Assembly: GCF_048771995.1 (NCBI RefSeq)
Contig: NC_133030.1
Coordinates: 59,924,001-59,988,000, forward strand
DNA: 64,000 bases
DNA from: Taeniopygia guttata
Taxonomy: Eukaryota; Chordata; Aves; Passeriformes; Estrildidae
Direction of reading: 5' to 3'
Shown here: in pieces, positions 39,001-52,097 of the stretch
How the letters are laid out: every line of letters begins with the position of its first letter
Position numbering within the stretch: position 1 is the first letter of the stretch
Notes under the pieces: model-generated
What the model was told of the DNA's origin: nothing
Seen by the model: the letters and a program-made list of their open reading frames with translations, nothing else
The model's database searches: none
Translations under genes and position numbers: made by a program

Positions 39001-42000
39001 TTTGGTTGAGCCTGGAGGCTGATGCATCACCAGCCATGGTAAAGCAAAGATGACACGCAGCTTGCTCGCACACTGAGGAAGGTGTGCTCCTTAATTTAGC
39101 CAGAGTCATCACTTCCATTAGGAGCAGGATGGAAAGATGGCACCAGAGCCACCGGCTGCCATGGGGCAGGGGCCAGAACCCGCTGAGAGCCTGATCCTGC
39201 GCTGTCTGTGGCACACATCACTGGTGAGACAAACTGGAAATCACTGGCTCAAGGCTGGATGTCTGCTTTGGCTTTCCTACCTGCCTCACTGGCAATTCCT
39301 TGCTGGGAATTCCACCTTAGACTGAACTTATGTGAGCAGGAGGCCAAATAGTTATTTAATTTTTTTTTAAAGTCTTGTTACTTTTTTGGGTACTGAATGA
39401 AGCCAGAGAAATCACTTACTGCTGCTCAAGTCTCATGGATGTGCAGTGCTGTTAATCACAGACTTCATAAATTGTAAATTAAGGTTCCCAAAATCATGAG
39501 ATTCATATTTGTTTATTTTTAAGTAGAAGAAGTTGTCTCTTTTTATTGAGGTTTTGTGCTTTCAGGACATGACATCGTTTCTTTCCCCCCACATGCAGCA
39601 GCAGAAACAACCCCAAAAATTAAAACCTCTATTGCAACTTCCTGACCCCAGAAACAGGAATTTAGAAACATCCCCTTTCAAAAGACCCAACTGAGACCTT
39701 TAGACATGGGCAGCATACGTGGGAGCAGACATTTTGGTTCACAGGGACTGAGTTCTTTCTACCCTGATCTCTGAGCAATGGAATCTGAACCTGCCATTTC
39801 TCAGCACCCATTATTTGATCTGCAGACTGAAGAGGAAAAAAACCCCAAAAAGCAGCTGATTTACAATGCGTCCTCTCCTCTGCCTTGTGGCAAAACCCCT
39901 TCCCAGAGCATGGAAATCAGTAAAACCCCCCTCCCCAGCACTTCTATTTTCAAACAATGTCAAGGTGAAAAGCCCCTCAGGTGAACCCCGAGTGTCTCTT
40001 TCCTCTGCTTGGCTCACAAAGCAGGAGCAAAGAACAAACCTCCTTTCCTGTCCCTCCTACCTCCCTGAATCCCTTCTCATTAAGGAAAGAAAAGGTCAAT
40101 ATTGGTGGTGTTGAAATGAAGCACAAGGACCGAGCTGCCTCCTGCGCCTGGTGCAGGGCGCTGAAAGAGCCAAGCGTGAAACAACATTTTCCAGAGCCTC
40201 CAGCAGCTCAGGGGGCTGGTTTGGTCTGCCATTGTGCAAGGAAGGAGCCTGGTTTCAGGAAGCAATTTGCAGCCAGCCCCTTAGGAGACTAAGGGGGAAA
40301 AAAAGCACCTGTGAGTGGGTCATAGCTTGGCCTCTCCTGACAGAAGTTTGAAAACTCCCTGGCAATTTGGGAAATTCAAGAGGTGGTGGACAAGTCCCAC
40401 CAGGAGGATGCTGAGGAAACCTGAGGCTTGCCACACCAGAGAGCTCTTGGTGAGGCTTTCCATCTTGGCCCAAGCCACTGTCTCCCCTCCTCTTAGCATC
40501 TGTTTGCCAACCCATGCATGCAGCAAAGCCGACGCCCGAGCCTGTGTCGTCCTCATCGTGAGCACAAATTCTCAAAAGTGGCATGGAGAGATGATGTCTC
40601 CCAGCCCACCAATTTACCACCCACCTTATCTCTCTTCAGCTGTCTTCTGCCTCTCCACAGCTTCCTCTCCTGGTAGATGCTGTCCTGGCCAAGCATGGAT
40701 TTGGTCAGTCATAACCATCCTGATCCACTTTCAATCCCAACACCTTCATGTTTCCTCCTGTGCTGCCTTTTACTCTTCCCGTTCACATCTCATCATCCTC
40801 TTTGAGAGGTTGCAGAGATGGAAGCTGGGACTGGCACCCAAGGCTTTGAGGCTGTACCATCATGGGGAGTAGACTCCTGTATTCTTGTGTTTTCCTGTCT
40901 GTTCATCTCCATCCACTATTGACTCTGCTCCTAAGTCTTCTGGCACTCTGGGTGCAGAGAGATGACCCTGTGCTCTGTATTTATCTGCCATCAGTTATGA
41001 TGCTGTCGTGGGTGCATTATGAGAGATACTGGCTAAGCCTGGGTGAAAAACAGGGGCCAAAGCCCCTTGGCACCAGTTTCACAGGGATCTGTATGCTGCA
41101 AACTGAGCAGGGATGGAAGGCTTAAGTGTCCCAGGACTTTGCAACAAATACTGTCCTGTGAAAAACGGGAATATTCTGCCTTTTTATTGCCCTGATTTGG
41201 TATCAAACTAAGTGTTTAAAAAGCCTGGCTTTTCTCCAGGGATGGAATATTCAATTTTTGACCAACCTACCTCTTGCAATCTTAAATCTGTTTTAGAAGG
41301 AACCTTTTTTAACCTCTTTTTTTTCTTCTTCTTTTTCTGTGCAAACAGACATAATTTCTACACCACCCAATTACTCCTTTCTTGTGTACCAACAACACAA
41401 GGCATTTACCTTGGCAGACCAGGTAAAACAGTGCCTGAGGGAAGCTGAATAGGCCCTGGTGATGAGTTACAGTGTCTAACACTTCCCAAGTACAATCACA
41501 ATGATTTATGACTGCTGACATGACAAAGATTTTGTCTGGTAGTGAGGAGTGATGGCTGATGTCCCTCTAAATGCTTATCATTTCTGGCAGCTTAATTGAA
41601 TCCCGTTAACAGATGCAACAAAACTGAGAAACATTTCTCCTCCTAGGAGTCCTCATCAGAGCAAAGCAAAGATCGTGTTGGCATTACTTCCCTGTTTTCA
41701 GGAATTCTTCTTTGAAGTCAGAGGGTGCAGAAATGATCTTCCTAAAAAGAAAATGCCACCAAAGTAGTATGTTATCTTCATATTTGATTTTAGGACACCT
41801 TGGCAGGAGAACAACCTCCCAAGATGGGTGGTAAGAAGGGAACCTTGGAGAGTCGCTGCAGTTTTCCCCTGAGGAGTGAGACATCCCTAATTCAGCGCGC
41901 AGAAGACTCGGGCTTAGGTCCAACTTGGAGCCTTTCCCTCCTCTTGGGGGTTTTGAAGCCTTTCAGACCAGTTGAGCAAAACCTCAGATAACTGTGACAG

Positions 42001-42064
42001 CCAGGGCATCCAGGCCTGGCCTGCGAGGTGTGCTGGGAACAGCTCTGCAGCACAAGAGCTCTGG
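30079..42064. other. Long non-coding unique stretch
   Basis: Nearly 12 kb with no gene or mobile element I can support. Open frames reach at most about 200 codons and lack splice support. It includes a purine-rich patch at about 30,945-31,027, T-rich runs near 34,495-34,550 and 39,358-39,370, and a pyrimidine run at 41,316-41,339. It may be intergenic DNA or a long intron. Confidence 0.4.
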
Positions 42065-42681
42065 TGTGGGAATCCAGGGCTTCCCTCTGGCTGCCCTGGC
42101 AGGTCTGGGACCCTGGCAGGGGTCAGGAACCCCCCTGGACAGAGCCCCCAGAGACACTGTCTGTGATCTCTGTCCATGGAAAAGAGTTTTCAATCTTACA
42201 GGATGGATTACAACTCTGAGTGTTTGATATAAGTAATAATTAAGTGTGGCACGGGTGCAAAAGTAAAATTTTAGGATTCTAGATGAGGGGTTCAAAGGGG
42301 ACAAGATGGAGGAAATTGGGTGTGTCTTGTCCTTTTTCTCCTTCTTCATGCCCTCCATGTTTCACTGTAGTGTTGGCATTTTTCTGTTGGTTCAGGCTGG
42401 GGACACACTGTCCAACGTAGGTGACAGATATTGGCACGTTATTGTAAATCCAGCACAGGGAGTTTGTGGTATTTAATGTTTGTACCATCCCACTGAGGGC
42501 AGAGCCCCACACGCTGCCCTGCAGGACAGAGCTGCGGCAGGGCAGCAGAACATGTTAGAGATAAACAGAATAAACAACCTTGAAACCAGCACAGATGAAT
42601 TATGGCTTCTTCTTTGGCAATGGGGCAGAAAGACAGAGACTTTCTACAATCTCGGAATCATCAATACCACAGATTCCGACA
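42065..42681 (+). mobile_element. Solo LTR, endogenous retrovirus fossil, copy 3
   Basis: A 617 bp LTR from TGTGGGAATCC to CCGACA with a perfect six-base target-site duplication CTCTGG (42,059-42,064 and 42,682-42,687). AATAAA is at 42,569-42,574. The six-base duplication points to a class II (ERVK-type) element. No internal region. It has the same length and orientation as copy 2 and looks equally young. Confidence 0.9.
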
Positions 42682-42687
42682 CTCTGG

Positions 42688-43725
42688 CACATGCAAGGGA
42701 GGAATGCAGGCACTCTGACAGGCCTGCAGGCACTGCAGGAGACCCTGGGTGGCTGCAGTGCTGCACAGGGGCAGTGTTTGCTCAGCACCCAGGAGAGCAG
42801 CACAGCCAAGGCCACTGGAGGCAGGTGGAGGGAGAAAGCTCCATAATTCAAAGCTGCGGTGTCCAGGAGAAGGCTGAAATGTGGGAGATGGTTTTCGGTA
42901 AGGTTCATCCACAGCAGCAATTGACACCTGTGGCCTGGAAGGACTTTTAGAAAAGATAAAGTTGCTCATACAGCATGTCCTCTTACAGCAGCTGAGCCAT
43001 GTTAGTCTCTCAGCAGATTCCATGCACCAGGGTGTTATCTTTTTCTCGGGAAAGCCATGGAACTGGGTAGAATTTAAATTATACCCCAGAGAAGCTAGCT
43101 CACTTCTCAAACAGAGGTCATAATGAGGGAGTTGGGATTCCAGTTATAGCTCAGCACAGCAGATGTAGCTGTTTTTGCAGATGATAAAAATACAGCCTTG
43201 TCTCAGGAATGCTGCAGAAGTGAGGCATGCGGGTGGCTGGCTTCTTTTTTTCAAAGCTGTTGTTTAACTCTGGCTGTACTGTACAACAGTTGTTCCCATT
43301 GGGAAATCAATATTTACAGAGTAAACAGCAATGAGACATGGGCTGGGTGCCATCCAAGCACACAGCAGGATCTGCTCCAGTGACTGCCCACACTTCAAAC
43401 TGCAAAAAATGTTACTTCTCTCTGTTTTGGGATAGGAGTACTTTTCATTACCAGTGATGAATACTGCTTTATTTTTACTGTGCTCTGTATGCTTTCCAAG
43501 GCCAGCTTGCAAGGAAGGAAGCAGCCACTGAAACATAGAAAGCTACATTATACACTCTCCTGTATCACACACAGCTCACCTCCTTCAATCAGAATTTAGT
43601 GCTCAGTGCACCAAATTAGCCACCCACCCCAAAGGAAAACAATTTATCTGAGAAAGCAATCACAACTAACGCTTCAAATACTGAACTTCCAACTCGAGCT
43701 TCTGCTTGCTCTCATCTGTATGTCA
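42688..43725. other. Unique non-coding stretch
   Basis: No gene or repeat family seen. Confidence 0.35.
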
Positions 43726-43930
43726 CAGAATCATAGAATTGTTTGGGAGCGACCTTTTTGTTGAAACCCCCCCTGCCATAAGCAGGGAGACCTTCCATTA
43801 GACCAGGAGGATCAGAGCCCTATCCAGCCTGGCCTGAGACACTGCCAGGGATGGAAGTGTTACAGGGACCTCCTCAGGAATCCTGCAATTCCACTGCCTA
43901 CAGAGACCTTCCCCTAGAGGACAAACACCA
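43726..43930 (-). mobile_element. CR1 LINE 3' fragment
   Basis: Reverse-oriented CR1 end: 'cacagaatcatagaattgtt', then a diverged 'ccccctgccataagcaggga', 'cattagaccagga', 'ccagcctggcctgagacact' and 'ccagggatggaagtgttaca'. Older than the 27 kb and 30 kb copies. Confidence 0.85.
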
Positions 43931-44411
43931 GTGACCTGCCTGCAAGGAGCAGATCACTGAGGTTCAGCTGGGACTAACACAAACCTGGCAATGTGAACTT
44001 GGTGCTTTGCTGTTCCCCAAGGCACTGCCAATGGAGGAATGCACTACAGGCAGAGTGGCACTTTACCTGGAAACTATGATGAGTCCGTGTCCTCTTGGAT
44101 TTGCAACAACACACTTGAAGCTGGCTCTGTAATACTGCCTGGCCCCATATTCCCTCCTGTTTGCAGAAGCACAGCTGTAAGGAAAATTTTCTGTCTCTTA
44201 TCTCTATTTACACAGGATGGTGATAAAGAAATTCCTCCACAATCATTTAATCTCTCTTTGGGCTGACACCACCATCTTTGCTCAGCCCAGCTCCAGAGCA
44301 GCAACACATGCAAACACCACACAGTGATTTGTGGGCTAGGGAAGGACAGTCATGTGCAAACAATCTCTGTACCAAAGCACCCCTCGAGTCTTGCACTCAG
44401 TTTTGAATCTC

Positions 44412-44882
44412 TCACTGCAAGAAAGACTTTAAGGGGCTGGAGAGTGTGCAGGGAAGGGCAAAGGAGCTGGGGAAGGGTCTGTAGAATAAGTCTGAGAAGG
44501 AGCAGCTGAGGGAGCTGGGGGGATTCAGCCTGAACAAAAGGAGCTCAAGGGGGACCTTCTCACTCTCCACAACTCCCTGACAAGAGAGTGGAGCCAGGTG
44601 GGGTGAGTATCTTCTCCCAGGTAACAAGTAACAGGAAATGGCCTGAAGTTGTATAGCAGGAGGTTTAGATTGGGTCTTAGTGAAATTTCTTCACTGAAAG
44701 GATAGTCAGGCATTGAAATACGCTGTCCAGGGCATGATTGAGTCACCATCCCTGGAGGTGTTCAGAAGGTGTGTGGGTGTGGCATTTTGGGACATGGTTT
44801 TAGTGGAGTGCTTAGCAGCACTGGGGCAACAGTTGGACTCGATCTCAACGTATTTTCCAACCTAAACAATAATGTGATTTTA
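44412..44882 (+). mobile_element. CR1 LINE 3' fragment
   Basis: Sense CR1 from the C-terminal coding part ('agctgagggagctgggggga', 'aacaaaaggagctcaagggg') through 'aatttcttcactgaaaggat' and 'gagtcaccatccctggaggt' to 'ccaacctaaacaataatgtg'. It is the CR1 subtype with the 'ttggactcgat...ccaacctaa' ending, also seen antisense at 49.6 kb. Confidence 0.9.
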
Positions 44883-47800
44883 AGTTTTTGGCTGAGCACT
44901 ATGAGTGAAAATGAGTGAGATGAGTATGCCACCAGGCAGGACAATACTGAGAGGAAGGACAGCCCCATCTTCTGGAACCTGAGGTGATTGAAGCTGTTAC
45001 CCAATTTTGGCAAGAGATTCAAAGCAAGAAGCTTGTTTTGGGGTGGGTTTCTGCTGTAAATTCAGCTGGTTGTCTGCAGCAGTGAGGTGCCACTGGCATA
45101 CGTGCTGTCCCCACCGTGAGCTGGCCTGGTCGTGTCAGTAAGCTCTGAGCAAGCTCTGCATGAACTCACTGCCTGGCCCTAAAGGATTGGCAAAACAGGA
45201 AACTCTTTCAAAGGTGTCTAAAGACTTGATGTTGACGTTTGAATTTCCCTTTCATATCGCTGCAGCATTTTTGTCCAGGCGCATTATCCCTGCAGTGCAA
45301 AGCTGTCATTTATTTGTAGTCAGAGATTTCGTGCTTTTGAAATGAAAGCCAAGGCAGACAGAAAATAAAAGTATTTCAAGACACTTTAGTGCATTAAACA
45401 AGTGTTAATTAGGGGAAGCTGAGTCTTTCCAGCCCTTGGGGCAAAGCATATCTTGCGTACAAATAATTCTGAAAAAGGCAAAGCTGTTCTGCTTAGTGAG
45501 ATTTTTGGTTCTATATGGTTTGAGAAAAACACAAAATATACTCATCAGTGGAAACAGAGTTATAACACAGTGAGAATAACTTAGAAGGAGCTGATGGGGT
45601 CGGAGGCAAATGCAGAATGCATGGCCACAGCTGGGAAAGCAGCAGCCTTGCTCACCAGGCACACAAGCAAGAAAATGGGCTGAGGAAACATGGCAGGGTT
45701 ATTAAGGGAGCTCCTCTGGTCACAGTCCTACCTGTGAAATGTGTTCTGTCTGCTCAAGCAGGGTAACTCCCTATCTTCCCATGAGCTTCTGGGAACCAGC
45801 TCCCAAAGCAGCAACTGGGAGTGATGGTTATTAAAAAATGCACTCTTGAAGCTGCACCTAAAGCTGGCCACACTATGCTGCCAATTTTTGGCAAATTGTG
45901 CACTTGGAAGAACTATGGGAAAAAATCCACTAAGAATCTGTGAATATAACCTCTTAGGTGAAACTATGTCCCACTTGTTACCCAGCTCAGCAAATGTTAA
46001 TGCCCTGGCCCTGAATTCAAATTCCCATCAGAGCCATTTTCCCCAGACAGTGGCATTCTTTGCCCTGGTAAACATAGAAAGTGGGCATTTTCTCAGAGTA
46101 AGTTAATTTGGTTGTTTAGAAAAGCCCTCTACACACACCAAAAAAAAAAAAAAAAAAAAAAAGGGAAACAAAACCTTTTCAATAATCTGGGAAAGCATTA
46201 TCACACAAAACCTTTTCTGCTAAAGGGAAACACTCTCCCCAAGCCATTGAGATGCTAAGGGACAACGCATTACTTTAATATTATCTTAAATGAAGAAAAT
46301 TAGATGTCCTTGCATTTAATTTTGCCAGTACACATACCTTCCATTGACGTTCTGACTTTATTTCAAGAGTGATTAATTCATTTCGCTTTTGGTTCATTTT
46401 AAACTTATTTTAGGAATCATAATAAATCTCACTTTGAAAGTGCAGAATGATTTATTTCTCAACTACATTTTTACTTTGAAGTGTCTGTTGGCTGTTAATA
46501 AAATAAGTCCTTTTACATTTTCTTCAAAGTCACAAAAGACAAATACACGTGGATGCTTTGGGCCAAAGGAGGGGGCTGAAAACCTGTTTGGCAGTGGGAA
46601 TTTAGCTGAAAGGAGGAAGGGTGCTGCTGTCTTACCACTCTTGGGAAAAATTCTGCATTTGTTCAGCCAAAACCACTGTGTGTGGAGACAATGGGAAAGT
46701 TGGGATTGGGTCTGCAGAGATCCTGACTTAGAGTGTGGAGTCTTGAGCAATGAACATCACATTTTGTTAGAAAACCACTAGTGTTTTCACAGCCCAGATT
46801 TCTGACTGAAAGTTAAGTGCCTTGCAGCCCTGCACTCAGTGTTTGCTTCGTGGTGAATACCACAGTAGGCTCTGTGTCCAGCTCAGAGCTGCTTTTGGAG
46901 TGTGGCTGGAAACACTCGTGCCTGTGAGACATGGAGAAACATGTAGGCTCAGAGGAGCAAATTGCCAGCTGGCAGAGCTGGGCAGCCACCCTCAGAAGCC
47001 ACCAGCTCAGGCTGGCTGAGGATGAGCCTCAAGTGATCAGGAGTGAGATTTTTTACAAAGGCCACAGTCAGAGCAGAATGCTAAACTCAGGTGCTGATGC
47101 TCTGGACCACTGCAGTAGCGCAAAGGTCTTTCTACCCTCAGGGAAGCATTTCACCAGGAGCACTGATGCTACAAAGCAATTCCCATCCCAAGCCAGCAGC
47201 TGTGTTGCTATCATGACACAGATGCGGGGAGAAGGGAGAAAAAAATCAAAGCAAGTTGGAATTGAGCGAGGGATATATCACAAAAGGAGTCCTCTCTGGA
47301 AGACATAGTTCTCAAAAGCAAAAATCTTTCTTTTGCTAAAATACTTCACATTTCTGTTAGGGAGAGTCCCATTTAGCTGTTGCATTTCAGTCACTTAGCT
47401 CTAAACCAGAAAATGCCACTTAACATCACATATTTCCTTTTTAAGGGAGATTAAGATCATTTAACAGTATTTCCTCAACAGACCTTTCACAGCCACCTCG
47501 CAGAGTCCAACTCCCCTCCTGGGGGCAGCACACTTTGGAAGACTACATGTCCTGAAGCATCACACTGCAAAACTTGGCTGGGAAAACAATGTGGCCATGT
47601 GGGAACTGCCAGATTTTAGGGAAAGGAGGTTTGGGGTGTGAAACCAGCTCCTTGCAAAGGAAAGGTGGTGCTTTTGCACTGTACTTCCCATGATCCAGTG
47701 GGACAAAATGGGTTCTCGATGGACAGAAGAGTTTCAGATTCCCCAGAATGGTTTCCATGTGAGGAGAACCTTTGTGCCAAATACATCAACCAAGGGAATC

Positions 47801-49311
47801 CATCCCCTTCCCAGCAGAAGGAAAAATCAGAATTTTTCCTTGTAGAAACTTGAAAAGTTTGGAGTCAAAGTCAGTGCTTGGATGTCCGTGTGGGTTTTGC
47901 TCACCAGCAAGGCCCGACTGTGAAGAGGGGATCTCAGCAGCCAAGAAAAGCCCCCTCGCTCTGGGGCCTTCCATGGCATGGGCAGCACAAGTGAGAGCCC
48001 TTGTATGGCCTTTGCCTTCAGCAAGGCCCCAGTTTGGGCAAAGCCTGAATTCCCTGGGAAAGCAGCCCAGATTTACACTGCCCAGCCTGAAGGATGCCAG
48101 AGGACAGACAAGCTCAAGAAGGTGCTAGTGCAGTCCAGCTTAGGCTACAGCTTTCTGCCCTTGTATCTCTGGAGCCTTGGAGGGGAAGACTGCGTGCCTT
48201 GCAGTGAATTCCACCAGCTCTCCTGCTAACAGCCCTGGGCACCCCAAGGCTCTTTGGTCTCAGCATAGGCAAGAGCAGGAAGAAATCCTCACCTGGCTTT
48301 GGAGACCCCTGAGACGAGCAAGGACAAGCAAGGACTTCTTCTTTTCCAAGAAGCCACAAGCAGCACTGCACAGCTGCTTCTCTCAATCCCTGAAAATTGA
48401 AACGTTAGTCTTTGGGTTTGGGGTTTGTGTTGTGTATTGTTTGGAGCTTTTTCCCCCACAGGAAAACCACTGGCATTTGCCATCGTGCACACCTGGCTCT
48501 GAGTGGTCCTTTCTCAGTGCAGCCTAGATGGAACTCAAAATTGTGCCTTTGCCCCTCTCTTTCCCCTGTTATGATGTGTCAGTTCCCGGGATTGATGGGT
48601 TAACAGCGTTTCTGTTTTCTCACCTTGTGCTCAGGAGCTGGGAGAGCTGCCCACCCCCCTCTCCATCACCACCTTGACCCTAAAAGCATTTTACAGTAGG
48701 TCAAGGCGGCACGTTGCCAGTGGCTCAGCTGACAGCACCGGTGCTTGCCAAGGTGGAAGGTTCATCTGTGTGGCTTGAGTCAGCTCACAGCTGCCAGCAT
48801 CTGGGCTGTGTCCCACCCCACATTAGTCCTGCCATCAAGTCAGGGGCTGCAGCAGGATTGCAGGAGAGAAAGCCAAAGGGACTTCAGCAAATCGAGTCTC
48901 TATCATGTATGGGCTCTTTCTGTCATTGTCTGCTCCCATTGGCAGTTGGGCACAGCCTTGCCTGAATGTAATAATGCACTGAAAAATACTGAAATAGTTT
49001 TAAATAGATATATATCACACTAAAATAATACTGTGATAACTCTATGGTATGATAAGTTACATTGAAACAACACAGGGTCATAACAGTGGAACATCAGCTT
49101 CTTCCATTAATTGTTACATGAAACATGCCTTATTCTAGAAGCATGCTGTTTGGAAATCAGTGACTTTCCCACCACTTTCTACATGTTTTGTGTTCACATC
49201 ATTTTCATCTCCTTGGAAAACACAGCCTGGGATTGATATGGCTAAGAGACTTTATCTATTGCTTGGTTCAGCTGGGTTTCAGATCAGTGCATCTTGTGAT
49301 CTGCCTTCAGC
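44883..49311. other. Unique non-coding stretch
   Basis: No gene or mobile element that I can support. There is an A tract of about 22 bases at 46,141-46,162. This is the left flank of the tandem block and is not repeated at 60.7 kb. Confidence 0.4.
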
Positions 49312-49643
49312 TTGACCAACATCTCTTGCAGCCTGCAACTCATCTCAGAGCAGTCAAAGAGTGTCAATAAGGACTGGAGGGATCACAGCCTTTTCTGGAG
49401 GCAGCTCCAACCTTGGCAGAAATAAACCAACCTACAACCCCCTGGCATGAGGCTTTCCCACTACCACTGGTCCCACCAAAGCCAATTCTCCTGTCCCGAG
49501 GCTGAAGGTAGAAGTGAAGATGAGGAGAGCAAAGAGAAAAGCAGCTGCATAAGTTCGAGCACTAATGTGAACTTCCTATTAATGACTTTATGAAATGACA
49601 TTACCAAATACTCCTTGGGTTAAAACTGGCTCCCCATCGCAGT

Positions 49644-50130
49644 AGTATGGACTTGTTTAGGTTGAAAAAGATCTCAAAGATTGTAGAGAGTCCACCCACA
49701 AACCTGACACTGACAAGTCGACCTTGAAACCATGTCCCCAGGTGCCACATCCACTCATTCCATAAGAGTCTCCAGACATGACAATATCATGAATTCCACG
49801 GGCAGCCATGACAACCCTTAACAACCTTTTCAGAGGAGAAATTTGTCCTTAAGCCCCCCCCGACAGAAGTTGAGGCCATTTCCTCTTGTCCTCTCCCTTG
49901 TTTCCTGGGAGCAGAGCCTGACCCCCACCTGGGCTGTGGCTCCACACTTCTCTCAGGGAGTTGTAGAGAACAAGAACGCCCCCCTGAGCCTCCTCTTCTC
50001 CATTCTCAGCCCCTCCAGCTCCCTCAGCTGCTCCTCATCAGACTTGATCACCAGACCCTTTCCTGTGCTCAGGCCTTTGCCACCACTGCTTTGGGACCTG
50101 TTGCAGCATTCCACACTCCACACAGGCATC
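49644..50130 (-). mobile_element. CR1 LINE 3' fragment in copy A
   Basis: Reverse-oriented CR1: 'cttgtttaggttgaaaaaga', 'tgccacatccactcattcca', 'ttgaggccatttcctcttgt', 'tttcctgggagcagagcctg', 'tccagctccctcagctgctc', 'ctcatcagacttgat'. It is diverged and is copied unchanged in position in copy B. Confidence 0.88.
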
Positions 50131-50824
50131 TTTTTATCTAACCCTTTCTTGCTCTGAGTGAAAGATGAACCCCTTTTCTTTGCAGTGACCTAACTTGCAG
50201 TCTGATTGCTGGCTCTGCTCGTTTACTTCCCTTTTGCATCACCCTCACAAAAGAAAAAGTCACCATCCTAAAGAAACTGCTGCTAGAGGGGAGTAGAGAA
50301 AGTCAGCAAGTACTTTGTGAGCAATTCCCATCCTTTATTCATCAGTGCGTATGATTTGGGCTAGCCAAACAATTAGAAACGGTTGTTTCCCTCTTCCCCT
50401 GCTCAGGGTGCTTTAACAAGGGAAGACTGATGTTCTGGAGAGGGGAAGTACGTCCACAGCCATTCACTTGTTATGATTCTCCAGGGCCAGAGTGGAATAC
50501 ATAAACCTCTGGCTCCAGCTAGAGGCCACTCACGGCTGGGTTTCTAAGCAGAACAGATCTCTCTTTATGAAGTATCACTCTGCTCCGTTAAGGTGTGTGG
50601 TACAATAGGCCCAATATCTCACAGGGAACAAGAAACAAGAGAATAGAGAAATTGATGCTTCCCGGGAGGTGGCTGAACATTGCTCGTCTATGAGAAGTAG
50701 AGAATAAATGTTTTTTCTCCTTTACTTTTGCATGCACAAACTCAATTTTTTCACTGTAATTAACAGCCTTATCTCAACTGACTACTTGTTTTCCATTTTA
50801 TGTTCTCTCCCCTGTCACACTAGG

Positions 50825-51495
50825 AAAGGGAGTGATGGAGTGGCTTAGTGACCACCTGGCATTCAGCCAAGGTGAACCCACTACACCCATTTTAGAAAAG
50901 TGTAGAAAGGAACACTCTGGAAATGACCAACCCATCAGCCTCATGTCAGTGCCTCGGAAGATCACGGAACACATCCTCCTTGAAGCTATGCTAAGGCACA
51001 TGGAGAACAGGGAGGTGATTTGGGACAGCCGAGGGGGAGTCTTGCCTGACCTACCCAGTGGCCTTCAATGATGGATCGAGTACATGAAGGGACAAGGGGA
51101 AGGCTACAGGTGGCATTTATCTGGACTACCGTAAAGCCTTTGACATGATCCCCAAAACATTCTCCCTAAATTTGAGAGAGATGGATTTGGTGCCTGGACT
51201 GTTGGATGGGTAAGAAATTGCATGCATGGTGCTTCCAGAGATCAACAGCTAAGAGTCAGGATGGACCTCAAAGTTCTGTTCTCTGAGCAATGTCTATTAA
51301 TATCTTCATTCATCCTGTACACAGAGGTATCCTCAGCAGGTTTGCTGATGTCACCAAGCAGCAGCTGACACACCTGAAGAATGGAATGACTACTAAAGAG
51401 ATGTGATGTGCTTGAGGAGTGGAACCATAGCAGTCTCATGTGGTTTAAAAAGATCAAGTATGAGGTGCTGCACCTGAGTCAGGGTAGATCTGAGG
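50825..51495 (+). mobile_element. CR1 LINE ORF2 reverse-transcriptase fragment in copy A
   Basis: Translated pieces match CR1 reverse transcriptase in order: NDQPISLMSVPRKITEHILL, EAMLRHMENREVIWDS, then IYLDYRKAFDMIPK, a finger/palm motif, then a decayed FADD region reading RFADVTKQQ, and WFKKIKYEVLHLSQG. Stops and frameshifts occur throughout and the second catalytic Asp of the FADD box is replaced, so it is dead. Confidence 0.9.
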
Positions 51496-51559
51496 ATGCA
51501 TCCAGGCACAGTCTGGCCCCAGGATGCCAAGAGGATGGGAGCTCCTGCCTGTCTGTGTC

Positions 51560-52095
51560 CTGTCAGCCTGTTGTGTATGCCCCAAGGCAGCCAGGCTGTT
51601 ACTACAGCACCGTGTCCCTCGCTCTCTGTGCCCGGCACCTGCGGCCCTGCTGCCCTGCTCCCGGAGCCCTGTCCCCGGGCAGAGCCGTTCCCTGCCCGGG
51701 CACTGCCCCTTGGGGTGCTCCCTGCTGCGGCCTGGGCTGGCCCCAGAGCAGGGTCCCCCTGCGGGTGGCCCCGGGCGGGCCGCGTGTCCCCGGCCGGCTG
51801 TGCCCGGGCAGCTGCCTCAGCCGTGAGGGCTGCAGAGCTGCGGGAGCCCACGGCTCTCTGCCGGCCGCGCTCCAGAGCTCCCAGCTCCAGCTGGCAGGGC
51901 CTCAGCGCCCGCCCTGTGCCCTCCCGCAGGGACAGGCAGGCCAGGCCCTGCTTGCTGCCCTCACGGCGGCATTCCTGGCCCCTGCGCTCTCCAAGGGCTT
52001 CTCCGGGGGCACCCTCCTGCGGCCTTTGGGTCCCTGCACGGGAGCCGTGAGAGACCGGCACAGGGGCTGTTGGCAAGGGCCTGGAGGGACAGCGC
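51560..52095. other. GC-rich block of unknown origin in copy A
   Basis: About 535 bp of very GC-rich sequence sits between the CR1 reverse-transcriptase piece and a separate CR1 3' tail. Open frames of about 240 codons occur on both strands, as expected for such composition, and encode Ala/Pro/Gly/Arg-rich low-complexity peptides; I do not call a gene. It may be part of a CR1 subtype with a GC-rich 3' region, or a captured promoter-like sequence. Confidence 0.5.
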
Positions 52096-52097
52096 CA

